The notes below the pieces were generated by a model. The model was given only the letters and a program-made list of their open reading frames with translations. It was not told the origin of the DNA and made no database searches. Below are positions 1 through 9,416 of a stretch of 64,000 nt of DNA, piece by piece (the stretch's first letter is position 1; every line of letters starts with the position of its first letter). The DNA lies in the NCBI GenBank assembly GCA_028641055.1, contig CM054059.1, positions 113,741,392-113,805,391 on the forward strand, written 5' to 3'. Source of the DNA: Alopecurus myosuroides (Eukaryota > Streptophyta > Magnoliopsida > Poales > Poaceae). The position numbers and the translations under genes are program-made.

Positions 1-181
1 CCAGTGTAAACCCTAATCGAGTTATTGTATCAAGAATAGAGATCCGGCGACTTCGATTGCCGGCTATCAGATCAAGTTATACCATGTCTTCCCTTGAGCT
101 AAACCCTCTCCCGAACGCCTGTGTCGACTTGCCCCAAGATCAGTTACCCCTCGTAACATCTGCCGTGATTATCCCACGACA
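1..181 (+). repeat. 3' end of a plus-strand gypsy LTR (fragment)
   Basis: The last part of an LTR ending in ...CCCACGACA. It resembles the end of element A's LTR (43525-43980 read on the minus strand), sharing the stretches GAGCTAAACCCTCTC, TCTGCCGTGA and ATCCCACGACA with clear divergence elsewhere. It points the opposite way to the integrase remnant that begins at 182. The simplest reading is the 3' LTR, or a solo LTR, of another related element inserted on the plus strand into element A, with the rest outside the window. The primer-binding site that would follow a 5' LTR is absent at 182. Confidence 0.7.
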
Positions 182-1013
182 GATTCATTGTGCAAATTCC
201 GGCTTATGATGAACGGGCCCTCCCATGGGGGGATAGCTTGTGCTTTCCTTCCTTGGATTGTACTAAGCGCAACACCAGGTCTCCTTCCTGGAAGACCCGG
301 GTTTTGACCCGGCGACTGTGGTACCGCCTCAAGTCATGCTGATATATAGCTGATCGCTCCAAAGCTTGCTCCCTGTGCTCTTCTAACATGTCCACATCGT
401 CTTGCCGGGTCTTCTCGTTCTCCAGCTCAACGTAAGCCGCCACACGGGGAGAATCATGGATAATATCACTCGGAAGGACTGCCTCTGCACCATAAACCAT
501 AAAAAACGGGGTCATCTGAGTAGATATGTTAGGTGTAGTGTTAATTCCACAAACCACAGAAGGTAACTCCTCCACCCATGCTCCAGCAGCTCGAAGACAT
601 GGGACTCGTAGTCGTGGTTTCAATCCTCAAAACTCCTGGTTTGCTCTTTCCACCTGCCCATTGGCTTGCGGGTGGGCCACAGAGGCTACATCAAGCCGGA
701 TACCATTGTTTCCACAAAATTTCTCCATCTCTCCTAAGGACATGTTGGTTCCATTGTCTGTGACTATGCTGTGGGGGTATCCAAACCGATGTATGATCTT
801 CTTCAGAAACTTCACAGCAGTGGCCGCCTCACAATTTGTAACAGGCATGACCTCAACCCATTTTGTGAACTTATCAATAGCCACTAGCAGATGGGTATTT
901 TTGCATGGAGACATGTAGAAAGTACCTACCACATCCATACCCCAAACAGCAAACGGCCAAGTCAAGAGAATCATCCGCAACTCCATAGCCGACACATGAG
1001 TTTTCCGAGTATA
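182..1013 (-). pseudogene. Element A integrase, core and C-terminal part (broken)
   Basis: This continues the integrase frame cut by the CACTA insertion. The minus strand starts with TRKTHVSAMELRM after the zinc finger, followed by the catalytic core: first Asp in VWGMDVVGTF, second Asp in IVTDNGTNM, Glu in NGQVERANQ. After an in-frame TGA at 627-629 the frame continues through VEELPSVV, TPFFMVYGAEAVLP and the SRRVKTRVFQEGDLVLR region, as in other gypsy integrases. A one-base loss in a C run near 218 shifts the frame just before the expected PWEGPF motif. The sequence stops at 182. Cannot make an active integrase. Confidence 0.88.
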
Positions 1014-1290
1014 CACTACTAGGGAAAAGACTACCGCAGGCGAACCAAATTAGGCTACCGCAGGCGAATAAGTGTTCGCCTGGGACCACATCGCCAGCGG
1101 TAATGACTTAGCGCAGGCGAACAGCAAAATGCGCCTGAGGTAGCTTGACATACCCCAGGCAAACAGGCCCTGTGCGCCTGGGGTAAGCCTTTTACCTGAG
1201 GCGAACAGGCAATGTGCGCCTGGGGTACATATTCGCCTGGGGTACGATTTCTTATTCGCCTGGGGTATGGTTTTGCTGTGTCAAAAATAA
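1014..1290. repeat. CACTA left terminus and subterminal repeat array
   Basis: The terminal CACTACTAGGG is followed by about a dozen copies, in both orientations, of a degenerate motif of the form TACC(C/G)CAGGCGAA or its complement TTCGCCTGGGGTA / GCGCCTGGGGTA. Subterminal repeats of this kind are the binding sites of the element's own protein in En/Spm-type transposons; binding here is inferred from position and repetition. The array ends near 1270. Confidence 0.88.
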
Positions 1291-1485
1291 AAGAAACGAA
1301 AATAACAGAATGACAGCAAATTGACAGTAATAAATATGAAAATGACAGTAAAATAACAGAAATATTCTCGATCATCACCAAATAGTCTCGATCATCACCA
1401 AATAGTCTCGAAGCGAATAGTTTAGTTACAAGCATCATTCAAACACTAGGAGTACATAGTCCAAACAAATCGATAGTTTAGTTAT
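1291..1485. other. CACTA non-coding stretch with a short direct duplication
   Basis: No coding frame is supported. It contains repeated ATGACAG/TTGACAGT words and an adjacent duplication of about 20 bp (TCTCGATCATCACCAAATAG, 1366-1406), followed by a partial third TCTCGAA. It lies between the subterminal array and the stop codon of the small ORF at 1486. Confidence 0.6.
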
Positions 1486-1746
1486 CTAGACAAGCAAAAC
1501 AACAAGTAGCATCAACACTAGGAGTACAAGGAGTATAAGCACGGCGATGGCGAAGGTGGTCATCCGGGCCCTCGTCTTCTCCGTCTGCTCTCTCGCTAGG
1601 TAAGTGGCGTATCGAGCTTCCGCCTCCACCATGGTCTTGTACCCCTTGTAGCTGTTGCCGCTGAAACCGTGCACCTGTCTCCGGCATTGGTCCCAGTCGT
1701 CGTAGACTCCGGGAACCCTACCGACATACACAACATACCATGTCAT
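1486..1746 (-). CDS. Small CACTA ORF: RNase H1 N-terminal/viroplasmin-like domain with hydrophobic tail
   Basis: An 86-residue frame beginning MTWYVVYVG. Residues about 3-48 carry VGRVPGVYDDWDQC, QVHGFSGNSYKGYKT and AEARYATYL, the pattern of the RNase H1 N-terminal hybrid-binding domain, also called the caulimovirus viroplasmin domain (PF01693). A charged stretch (REQTEKTRAR) follows, then about 24 mostly aliphatic residues running to the stop, like a tail anchor. The ATG is preceded directly by a good splice acceptor (TATGCACAG), so this may be the last exon of the upstream Ulp1-like gene or a separate transcript; the preceding exon as read ends in a stop at 1903. Domain call by motif only; the role inside the transposon is unknown. 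Confidence 0.6.
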   Translation of the reverse strand: MTWYVVYVGRVPGVYDDWDQCRRQVHGFSGNSYKGYKTMVEAEARYATYLAREQTEKTRARMTTFAIAVLILLVLLVLMLLVVLLV

Positions 1747-1902
1747 CTGTGCATAGGACAAAAATACGAGTTTAGCATCGAAAGTGATAATAGACCGCAA
1801 ATAACTATCAAAAAATAGAAGCATCAAGTTTTACGAATAAAACACGACAAATAAAGGTCTAAAAGTTATATGATGCAAGTGTATACTAACATTTTGTCAA
1901 TC

Positions 1903-3379
1903 CTATAGTCTCGGCGGAAACGGACGAACGCCTTCTAGCGTGTTGAATGTCCGGGTGTCACGTTGCTCTCGTAGGTGTGCTTCTATGTCACGGTTGCTCG
2001 GTGGTGCGTGGCCGTGGAAGAACAAGCCACCCCGAGTGATGACATCCGACGAGAGTATCGTGCAGATCCTCCGCTGGATGCGATGGAACTCAGCCCGCAC
2101 ATATTCATCGGGGGTGTTGGCCATCTTTGTGGTCAGGTCTCGGAGATCACTTGGTAGATGGGCCTGTTGGGCATCCTTTAAGTACTCCCTCATCTGAAAG
2201 ATGACATACCAAGCTTCCAACTCAGATTCTTGCTCCGATTGCTTGAGGCAGGGGAAGTTTGTTACGTGGGTGCACACGTAGGCGCCTCGGACTATTTTCT
2301 CCTTTTTTAGGGGCTTGCCTAAATCGGCGGCGAAGCCGTTGAGGGCACTATTAAGAACAGCTCTTATGTCGGTGTAGTCCTTCTGCACCGCCCTACCCGC
2401 ATCGAGATAAGTGCATTGTGACCAATGCGGTTCCATGACGATGAGTACGCATCCTCCGTTTCTGCGCAGAACATTTCGAACAAGCCATCAATATCATCAA
2501 TCGGAATACTAAGGAGATTCTAGAAAGAATGTAACGACGTGAAGCGGACAGGACTACTTACTTGGGAAAGTATGGCATGAGAATGGCGTTCTTATCCTTG
2601 TTATCTATCAAAAACCCCGTTATGTAAGTCGTGATAAGAACTCGGTCCGCATGTGACCGCAAGTAGTCCTCATTCATGTAGTACGGGTCCATAATCGCGA
2701 TGTGCGGGGTATTCTCCATGACCATATCGTGCGCCATGCTGAGCGATACCAGGCGGACAATGCTTCGGTCGAGCTTACCCAAGTGGAAGACCCTGAATAT
2801 GTCTTCGTATCTGATGAAGAACACCTCTGCGGGATTTGAATCCACAAAGCCCACGGATCGGGGCACCTTAACCACGTATAGCGGGTAGGAGGGATGTTTC
2901 TCACGTAGAAGTTCATTCTCTTTGAACAAAATCCCGTCGTGGATGGTCCTCATGTCACCACCCATGACAGCGACAACCTCTGGCGGCAGCATCGGCTGAC
3001 CTATCTCATGCACCTTCCTCCACGGGACGGCGGGCGGCAAACGGTCCAGGACTCGGGCGGCCGCTGGCTGGCTACTAGAGGAGGCACCACCTTTCTTCTT
3101 CTTGGATATCGTCCTCTTCCGATTCTTCTTCGGCCTCAAGCAGATGGGAGTGCCGCTTTGTTTTACCGCCTCCGCGGCCGTAGCACGGAGTGTATTCGGG
3201 GTAACCAGCGTAGGCTGTGGAGCCGTAAAGGCCGTCTGCTCCTCGGGAGTTTCTTGGGAATAGGTTAGCTTCTTCTGGATATCCGGTTTTCTGGTGGGTA
3301 ACTCAGAAGAACCGCCCTCTCCGCCATCTACCTTCTTCTGGATATCAAGAGTTCTGGCGGGTAACCGGCTTCTCGCCAT
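1903..3379 (-). pseudogene. Ulp1 (C48 peptidase)-like region of the CACTA second gene, catalytic residues altered
   Basis: This part follows the exon 3 frame change. After a Lys-rich segment (RPKKNRKRTISKKKKGG) it runs into a fold common at the C-terminus of plant CACTA proteins: ITGFLIDNKDKNAILMPYF, intron 2462-2561, then GGCVLIVMEPHWSQCTYLDAGRA and VTNFPCLKQ...LEAWYVIFQM. In Ulp1-like plant transposon proteins the matching positions usually read HWVLI (catalytic His), YLDS (Asp) and CGYYV (catalytic Cys). Here the Asp survives, while His reads Gly and the Cys position reads Glu/Ala, so a peptidase activity is unlikely. The alignment is from memory of the family. Confidence 0.6.
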
Positions 3380-5609
3380 CCAACTGATTTATGAAATCGT
3401 CAATGGGAGCAAGTTCAATATCCATGTAGTTGTCATGGGTCTCATGCTCGTGATGTTGATCGTCATTGGACGTCTCATGCTCGGGAGGAGGAGGATCCAC
3501 CGGAGGTGGAGAGAGGACATTGCCATGTTGGACCTTGTCTTGTTGGCTTGCCGCGGGCGCAACCGGTGTAGTGGTGACGGTCATGGCTTGGCTTGGCGCC
3601 GACCCTGACGTCGTGTTCAGCCGAATAAGGGCTTTCGGCCATAGCAAGATTTGATTGTCCAGTTGGCCGAGATTCAGCTCGCTGTCGGCATCGGCGGGTT
3701 GATTAGGAGGATACAAGTTCTCGAATCCCGGTAGCACCAGATCGACGCGAACCCGAAGCTCGTTGGCCGGTATATCTCTGCAGTGGTACTTGCGGGATAG
3801 TGGCTGCAAGATGCTCCCCTTTGCAACATCCTTCAACTCACTGCCCACTTTTAGCAGGAAGGTGCGTCCCGTCGCGTCAGCCTGCGATAACATGCATGGA
3901 TAGGTCAGAGAGTAGGGTTATATTGAACTGGCTACAGCTTGAGACGGTCAATAATTTACCGCCAGGGCATTGAGCTCGGCTAACGTCGACGGACCACAGG
4001 TGATGGTGGGCTCGTCGAGCAACGGGGTGGTGGCCGCGCCGGACACGGCCGACGGTCCATCGGGGGCAGGCGCGTCGGGCACGGCCGACGGTCCATCGGG
4101 GGAAGACGCGTCGGGCACGGCGGGGGCGACAGGCACGGCCGACGTCGACGGACCACCGGCGGCGGCCGCGGCGGGCACGACCAACATCGACGGTATGTTG
4201 AACGTCGGTAACGGCCCCTGTGAGCCCCCGGCGATGTAGCCACATATTTTTTCAAATACGGCGGGGATGAGCGCATTCATCTTTTCCCCCACCGTTTTCT
4301 CAATCTTCTTCTCCATGTTTGTTTCCAAGTCATGGACCTTCTTCTTCAGCTCCTCCGTCTCCTCGCTCTTCTTCGCCGCCCGCGACTCCTTAGTGCTGGG
4401 CTCAGCCAAGCCATAGTTGGCGTGCTTCTTATTAAGTCCGCCGCCGGTGATACGGCCTAAGTGCGGCCTTTTCAGAGGGTCCTGGATCTTTGCCTTGTTG
4501 TACCCCCTGATGAAAGGCTTATCCGACGCGACTTTGGCCGTCGACGTCTGCAACGAGGAAGATTCAAGTTGTTGTTCTTCTAGCTGCAGAAGCAACATAT
4601 AAACGGTTTAGAATTGGTTTCGTACTAGAATGAAATCATGGACTTGATGATGATGAGTTGAATGAAATGGTAAATTTCTTACCACTAGCTTCTCAACATT
4701 CTTCACGCTATCGTCCGTGACCAAAATAACACCCTCCACCATCTTCGGGTCCGAGACAAGTTCCCCGGTCGGAGTTACTTTTCTGTACCTCGACCTCATG
4801 AATTTCTGGAATTGCGGGTCATGGGCATACTTGGCGTAAGGGTTCTCAATCCCTTTTTCAATGTAGGCCTGGTCCTCTTTCGCCCAAACTGGCTCCTTCC
4901 CGTCGTAGCCACGACAGCCGAGATTGTGGTGACCGATGTTCTTCGACGCTAGATCCTTCCCCCATTCCGTTTGATTCTTAGTGAAATCAAGCGACTCGTT
5001 ATTTAGGAAAGTCTTGAAGTCATCGGGCGTAATCCGCGGGAAGTGGCGATGGATCTCTTCGAATGGTTTCGATTCCCTAATCATCGCCCTCACCATAGTC
5101 TTGTAATTGCTCAGGGCTTTGGTGAATCTAGTGAGGGCGAGTTTGTTCACGAGGTTGCCCTTCAGATTCTCGTTGTTGTAGGGGGGAGGGAACTCGTACC
5201 GCGCGTGCAGCCTCGAGATGAGTTGGGCGCGCAGAGTTGGCTTCTTCTTGAGAGTCGGCTCGTTGACATTGACGACGTTTCGAAGTATCGCGCCAAGTTG
5301 GAGGAAGTACCCCTTCACAAGGTCCAATGGCATCACAGGCGTGCCACTGGAAGGGTCCACCTCCGTGAATTTCTCTCGAACGGTCCGGACCTTGTTCGGA
5401 GCTCGCTTCCGACGCTTGTTTCCCGTCGTGCTGCTCCTTGAGGGACCCCCGGCGCCACTATCAGTGGTTTCCTCCTCTCCACCGGCGAGCCCTTCATCAT
5501 TGTGGGGCTCGACATCATGGTCAGTTTGTGTCCGATCTTCCTCTTGCGACTCTCGGGCCATAAGGATGTAGTGGTCCAATAAAGCCGGATCCGTAGTAGA
5601 AGAAGACAT
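1903..5609 (-). pseudogene. CACTA second gene: Transposase_24-like N-terminus, coiled/proline-rich middle, Ulp1-like C-terminus
   Basis: A spliced minus-strand gene. Exon 1 (4683-5609) starts MSSSTTDPALLDHYI, has an acidic/Ser-rich leader, a basic patch (NKRRKRAPNK), then a region resembling the plant Transposase_24/TNP1-like family, including LQLGAILRNVVN and a SRYRKVTPTGELV motif. Intron 4584-4682 has GTAAGA...CTGCAG. Exon 2 (3960-4583) has a predicted coiled coil (KKSEETEELKKKVHDLETNM) and Ala/Pro-rich repeats. Intron 3882-3959 follows, then exon 3 (2562-3881), intron 2462-2561 (GTAAGTAG...TGCGCAG) and exon 4 (1903-2461). These three introns keep the frame. Exon 3 changes frame by one base between 3345 and 3379, inside a duplicated ACC(C/A)GCCAGAA-type repeat, which suggests an indel. 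In En/Spm elements the second product binds subterminal repeats; that role here is inferred. Confidence 0.75.
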
Positions 5610-5649
5610 GCCCTAGCTAGCAGTAGACAAAACGTATACTGTTAGTCAC

Positions 5650-5748
5650 CGGAAAAATTCGGCGTGACCTCGGCTATAAATGGTCATGCCGGAGTGCCAG
5701 AAATTCGCCGGAACGGAAATGAATCAACGTTCCGACAAAACATTGGCA
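5650..5748 (-). promoter_or_regulatory. 99-bp leader block, copy 1 (upstream of the CACTA second gene)
   Basis: Starts 40 bp upstream of the ATG at 5609 and aligns without gaps to 36852-36950, the equivalent position upstream of the TNP2 gene. I count 24 mismatches in 99 positions (about 76% identity). The longest shared runs are GGAAATGAATCAAC and CAAAACATTGGCA. Position suggests a common promoter or 5' leader for the two transposon genes. Confidence 0.75.
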
Positions 5749-5997
5749 CTCAATGTACCTGCAACATAAATTGAATGCACACATGCATGGCCACAAAAAC
5801 AGTTCCTTGCATTGCTGTCATCACATGGCACAAAAACTCCCAGGAAATTCATATATCATGCCAAAAAAACCTCCATATATATTGATCAAAGTAAAATACT
5901 GCACTTAATTAATAACAAATCACAGAGAATTCTAGCAGTGTCCAAAGCTTCAGTGTTCTATTCACATGTAATTAGTAGGTGATTCAGCTAGTGTAAG
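5749..5997. other. CACTA intergenic sequence up to the F insertion
   Basis: AT-rich sequence with no supported frame. The last five bases, GTAAG (5993-5997), are the left copy of element F's target-site duplication, matched at 31936-31940. Confidence 0.8.
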
Positions 5998-6863
5998 TGT
6001 CGGGGGGTTACCCCCGAGTAGGGTAAAGGCAGGTGGTAAAGGCAACAATCAGAGGAGAAGTTTGGTCGAGTAGCCGCCTACCCGGTACTTGCTACCCGGT
6101 CGACTGCTACTCGGTCTTACAAAAAGATGACCAGAAGGAGATATCAAGCAAGTTATATCTGTTCGAGTAGAAGAGTTGGTCCGAGTAAGTTTGGCGGGAA
6201 CCTACTCGGGCCAGAAGTCAAAGGAGCCGTTCTGACAACGGATCCCGCGTATCCCGGGTCCGTACATGGCACTGTTCACAGCACTGTTCATCTGGGGACG
6301 GCGTGCCTGACAGCGACAGTGTGTCAGTAGGGCGTCGCAGGATAGGGGGGACCTACTCTGTGTTTGCACAGTGATAACAGACTGGTTACTTGGTTTTGCC
6401 CAACGACTTTCTGCATCAGGACAAGCTTAGAAGCCAAAGCTGTCAGCGGGAACTCGGAAGAAGGACGGTGTGCACACAATGTCGACACTTGTTTGTATTT
6501 GGCTGTATCCGGCTGGGCACCGGGTATATAAGGTGCCCCGCCGCCTCCTGCGCGAGGGAGGACGCGACACACGTAGAGATTCTTGACCTAATTCTACCCG
6601 GAGAGAGAAGAGTGGCTACTCGGTAGCAAGAACCATTGTACTGTGGCTACTCGGTGAGACACCAGAATACATAGAGAAAGGCATGAGTAGGGGTTTTACC
6701 TCCTCACGAGGGCCCTGAACCTGGGTAGATCGTGTTGTTTGTAGTGTTTGATCTTTACCTCACGCGTCTACTCGTCGCGTGATCCCTCCCCGAGCGCCTC
6801 CAGCGTCCTTCGTCCCCACATCTTTAGCCATCCTATGGCATCTGCCGTGACACCACCACGACA
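5998..6863 (+). repeat. Element F 5' LTR
   Basis: 866 bp, TGTCGGGGGG...CCACGACA. It carries a TATA motif near 6525 and at least six exact copies of TACTCGG or its complement. It matches the 3' LTR (31070-31935) without a length difference and with 13 substitutions. Confidence 0.95.
6525..6533 (+). promoter_or_regulatory. TATA box in element F 5' LTR
   Basis: TATATAAGG in the context GGGTATATAAGGTGCC. It is the only strong TATA motif in the LTR and would place the genomic RNA start near 6555-6560, upstream of the primer site. The 3' LTR carries the same motif. Confidence 0.65.
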
Positions 6864-9416
6864 GTTGGCGCCCACCGTGGGGCAACCAACGGCGCTGGCT
6901 GGAGTTTCCGTTCGGACGGGATCGATTTCTGCTACCGGAGAGCGCGTGGTCTGTGGCCTTGTCCACAGATTCGGCTCCTTCGACTTCGTCACCGACAACG
7001 CCGGCGATTTCGGCGGCAAGGCCATGCCGGAGGGCGGCTCGGTGATCTCCTTCGGCGCGCACCTCGTCTACGTCGCCACCGTCGTCGACTGCGAGTACCC
7101 CGAGCTGGTGCATGACGCAGAGGATCCGCCTGCCGTTATCGCCGCGCGCGGGAGGCCGCTGGGCTGCTCCGCGGACGTCGCGGAGGTGATGGTAGCTGGC
7201 CTGGCTGCAGACGCCGGGAAGGGCGCGGCTGCTGCCGCTGCAGTCGTCGTCAAGGATCTCGCTGGCTCTAGTGCTGGCGGGAAGACGCACAAGCCTTACG
7301 AGAAGGAGTGCAACCTCCCGCTCTCCACTACTCCGACAATCCCTGCGTATGCTGGGCGGAATGGCATGCCGCCTCCCACCGACCTCGAGCTCCTGACCAT
7401 GAAGGCGCAGCTCGACCGGCAGCGCCAAGAGCTGCTCGCGGAGCAGGCAGAGTTGGACAAGATCAGGCTAGACCTTAGCTTAGATCAGCTAGAGTACAAC
7501 AAGGCTCATGGTTTCACACCAGTGGTTAGGAGAGCTAGCAAAGTAGGCGCTACGCGTCGTAACCTAGGTGCCGAGATGGCAACTGTTGTAGAAGCTCCCA
7601 GTCAGTCCGCCACCGCAAACACCTCCACCCGACCCAGATATAGCACACCCGCCAAGACACTTAGAGCTGCTGAGGCTGTAGCTGCCGAGTTGCCACATCT
7701 AGTAGGCGACGCGCGCGTTAGGCAGCAGGAGAGGCTGAACGAGTTGGTGCTAGAGGCGGCTAGACAGAACGAGGAGTTCCGGAAAGCCAACCCGGGTGCT
7801 GGAGCTTCTCAGGTGGTGCACTCGCATGTGGCCAGATCTAATGATCAGGCCTCATCTCCGCATCCCAGCCGCGAGAAGAGCCGCAGTGGGCGTTCTGGCA
7901 AGGACAGGCAAATGCAGGTGTACGACCCGGCTGCTGCCGCGAAACAGCTCGCTGTGCCGCAGCAGCCCGGTCAGAAACACAACGCTGCGGGAGCAGGCTC
8001 TCAAGCCCATAAAGCTCAAAGCCAGGTCCGAGCTGGAGAGCGCCCAGGTCCTTCTCAGCATCCCGCCGCTCAGCCTACCCGGCAGAGGCAGCAGCCGCGT
8101 GCAGTGGCGCCAATCGCCAACCCGGTGGAGCATCCTGCAGTTGTGCAGGTGGACAGATATGATGACGGCTACTCAGCCATGGAGATGGCTGGCTATGATA
8201 TTCTGGATCGTGTTGGCGAGCGCGTGTTGGCGCCTGGAGATGCAAGGCACCAGCTGGACCGGATCAGCTTGTCGGCGCGGCTGGAGAACACGGGTCCTCC
8301 TGGCCCCGAGTGTTTTGGCCCGCGCATCATGAACGAGCCGTCCGTGAAGAACTTCCAGCTCGCAAGGGGCACCAAGAGCTACAACGGCAGCACCAAGCCG
8401 GAAGATTGGCTCAATGACTATGTCACCGCGGTTCATATCGCGAACGGCAACCGGAGATGGGCGGTGCGCTACGTCCCGCAGATGCTAGAGGGTCCAGCTC
8501 GCACTTGGCTCAACAACTTGCCCAAGAACAGCATCAATTGCTGGCTGGATTTCTCGGACGCCTTCATCAGCAACTTCACAAGCACTTACAAGAGGCCGAA
8601 TAGGCCACAGCAGTTGTCCGTTTGCAGGCAGCGAGAAGACGAGACGGACCGCGAGTACCTTACTCGGTGGAGCACATTGAGGAACACCTGTGAAGGTGTG
8701 AATGAAGCCCAGGCCATTACTTGGTTCGCGCAGGGTTGCAGACATGGCAGTATGCTATGGCAGAGGTTGCAGAGGGAGATGCCAAACACTCTGGGAGAGA
8801 CCATCAAGATTGCGGATCAGTACGCACTCGGTGACCCTACTCAGCCTCTGATGGATTCATCTGAGCCGAGAAGAAACTTCAGCAACAGCAAGCGCAACGA
8901 GTTCCGCAACAAGCGCAGGGGTGACCGAATAGATACTTGGTACGACCCTGGAGAGGTGAATGCAGTGGCTGTTGGAGCTAGTGGTAGCCAAAGGCAGAAA
9001 CCTGCTGGAGCCTACGGGCAGAACCAGAACCAGGGCCAAGGCAACAAGAAACCATTCCGTGCTCCTCAGTCGGGTAGCGGCAACTCGGAGCAGCCAAGGA
9101 AGTTCGTCTTCAACGACATGAGGGATGGTCCATGCAGTTTCCATACGCATCATCCGTCGAGGCCTGCTAACCACACTACTCGGCAGTGCGAGTGGTGGTA
9201 TGAGATCAAGAATGAAGGCTTGCCTCCTCCTCCTCCTCTGCCAGCGGCCAATGCTAATGTGCAGCCTGCTCGCGCACCCGCAGCTCGGCTGCCAGTGTTT
9301 CCGAGAAGGGAAAATGTGAACCAAGTGGCTTTAGGAGCCAACCGTCACTTCAACAATGAGGGCTATCGCAACAACAACAACAATTACAACCGCAACAACA
9401 ACAGAGGCAACAACAA
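6748..9416 (+). CDS. Element F gag (interrupted by element G)
   Basis: Open frame from inside the LTR through the primer site; possible starts are ATGs at 6748, 6835 and 7024, the last being the first after the primer site. The protein has an Ala-rich N-terminal half with a coiled stretch (LDRQRQELLAEQAELDKIRLD), then a retrotransposon gag domain (PF03732-like) with PEDWLNDYV, EGPARTWLNNLP and ADQYALGD. It ends in an Asn-rich run. At 9416 element G is inserted; taking out G and one AACAA copy, the next codon in the same frame begins at 20010. Gag forms the particle and binds the RNA. I saw no CCHC zinc knuckle. Confidence 0.85.
6866..6883 (+). promoter_or_regulatory. Primer-binding site, tRNA-Lys type
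   Basis: TGGCGCCCACCGTGGGGC, two bases after the LTR end, complementary to the 3' end of plant cytosolic tRNA-Lys (CUU). Element A has the same site. Confidence 0.85.

Noticed and set aside
1..181. Reading 1-181 as element A's own 3' LTR
   Set aside because: It has the opposite orientation to A's genes and is clearly diverged from A's 5' LTR.
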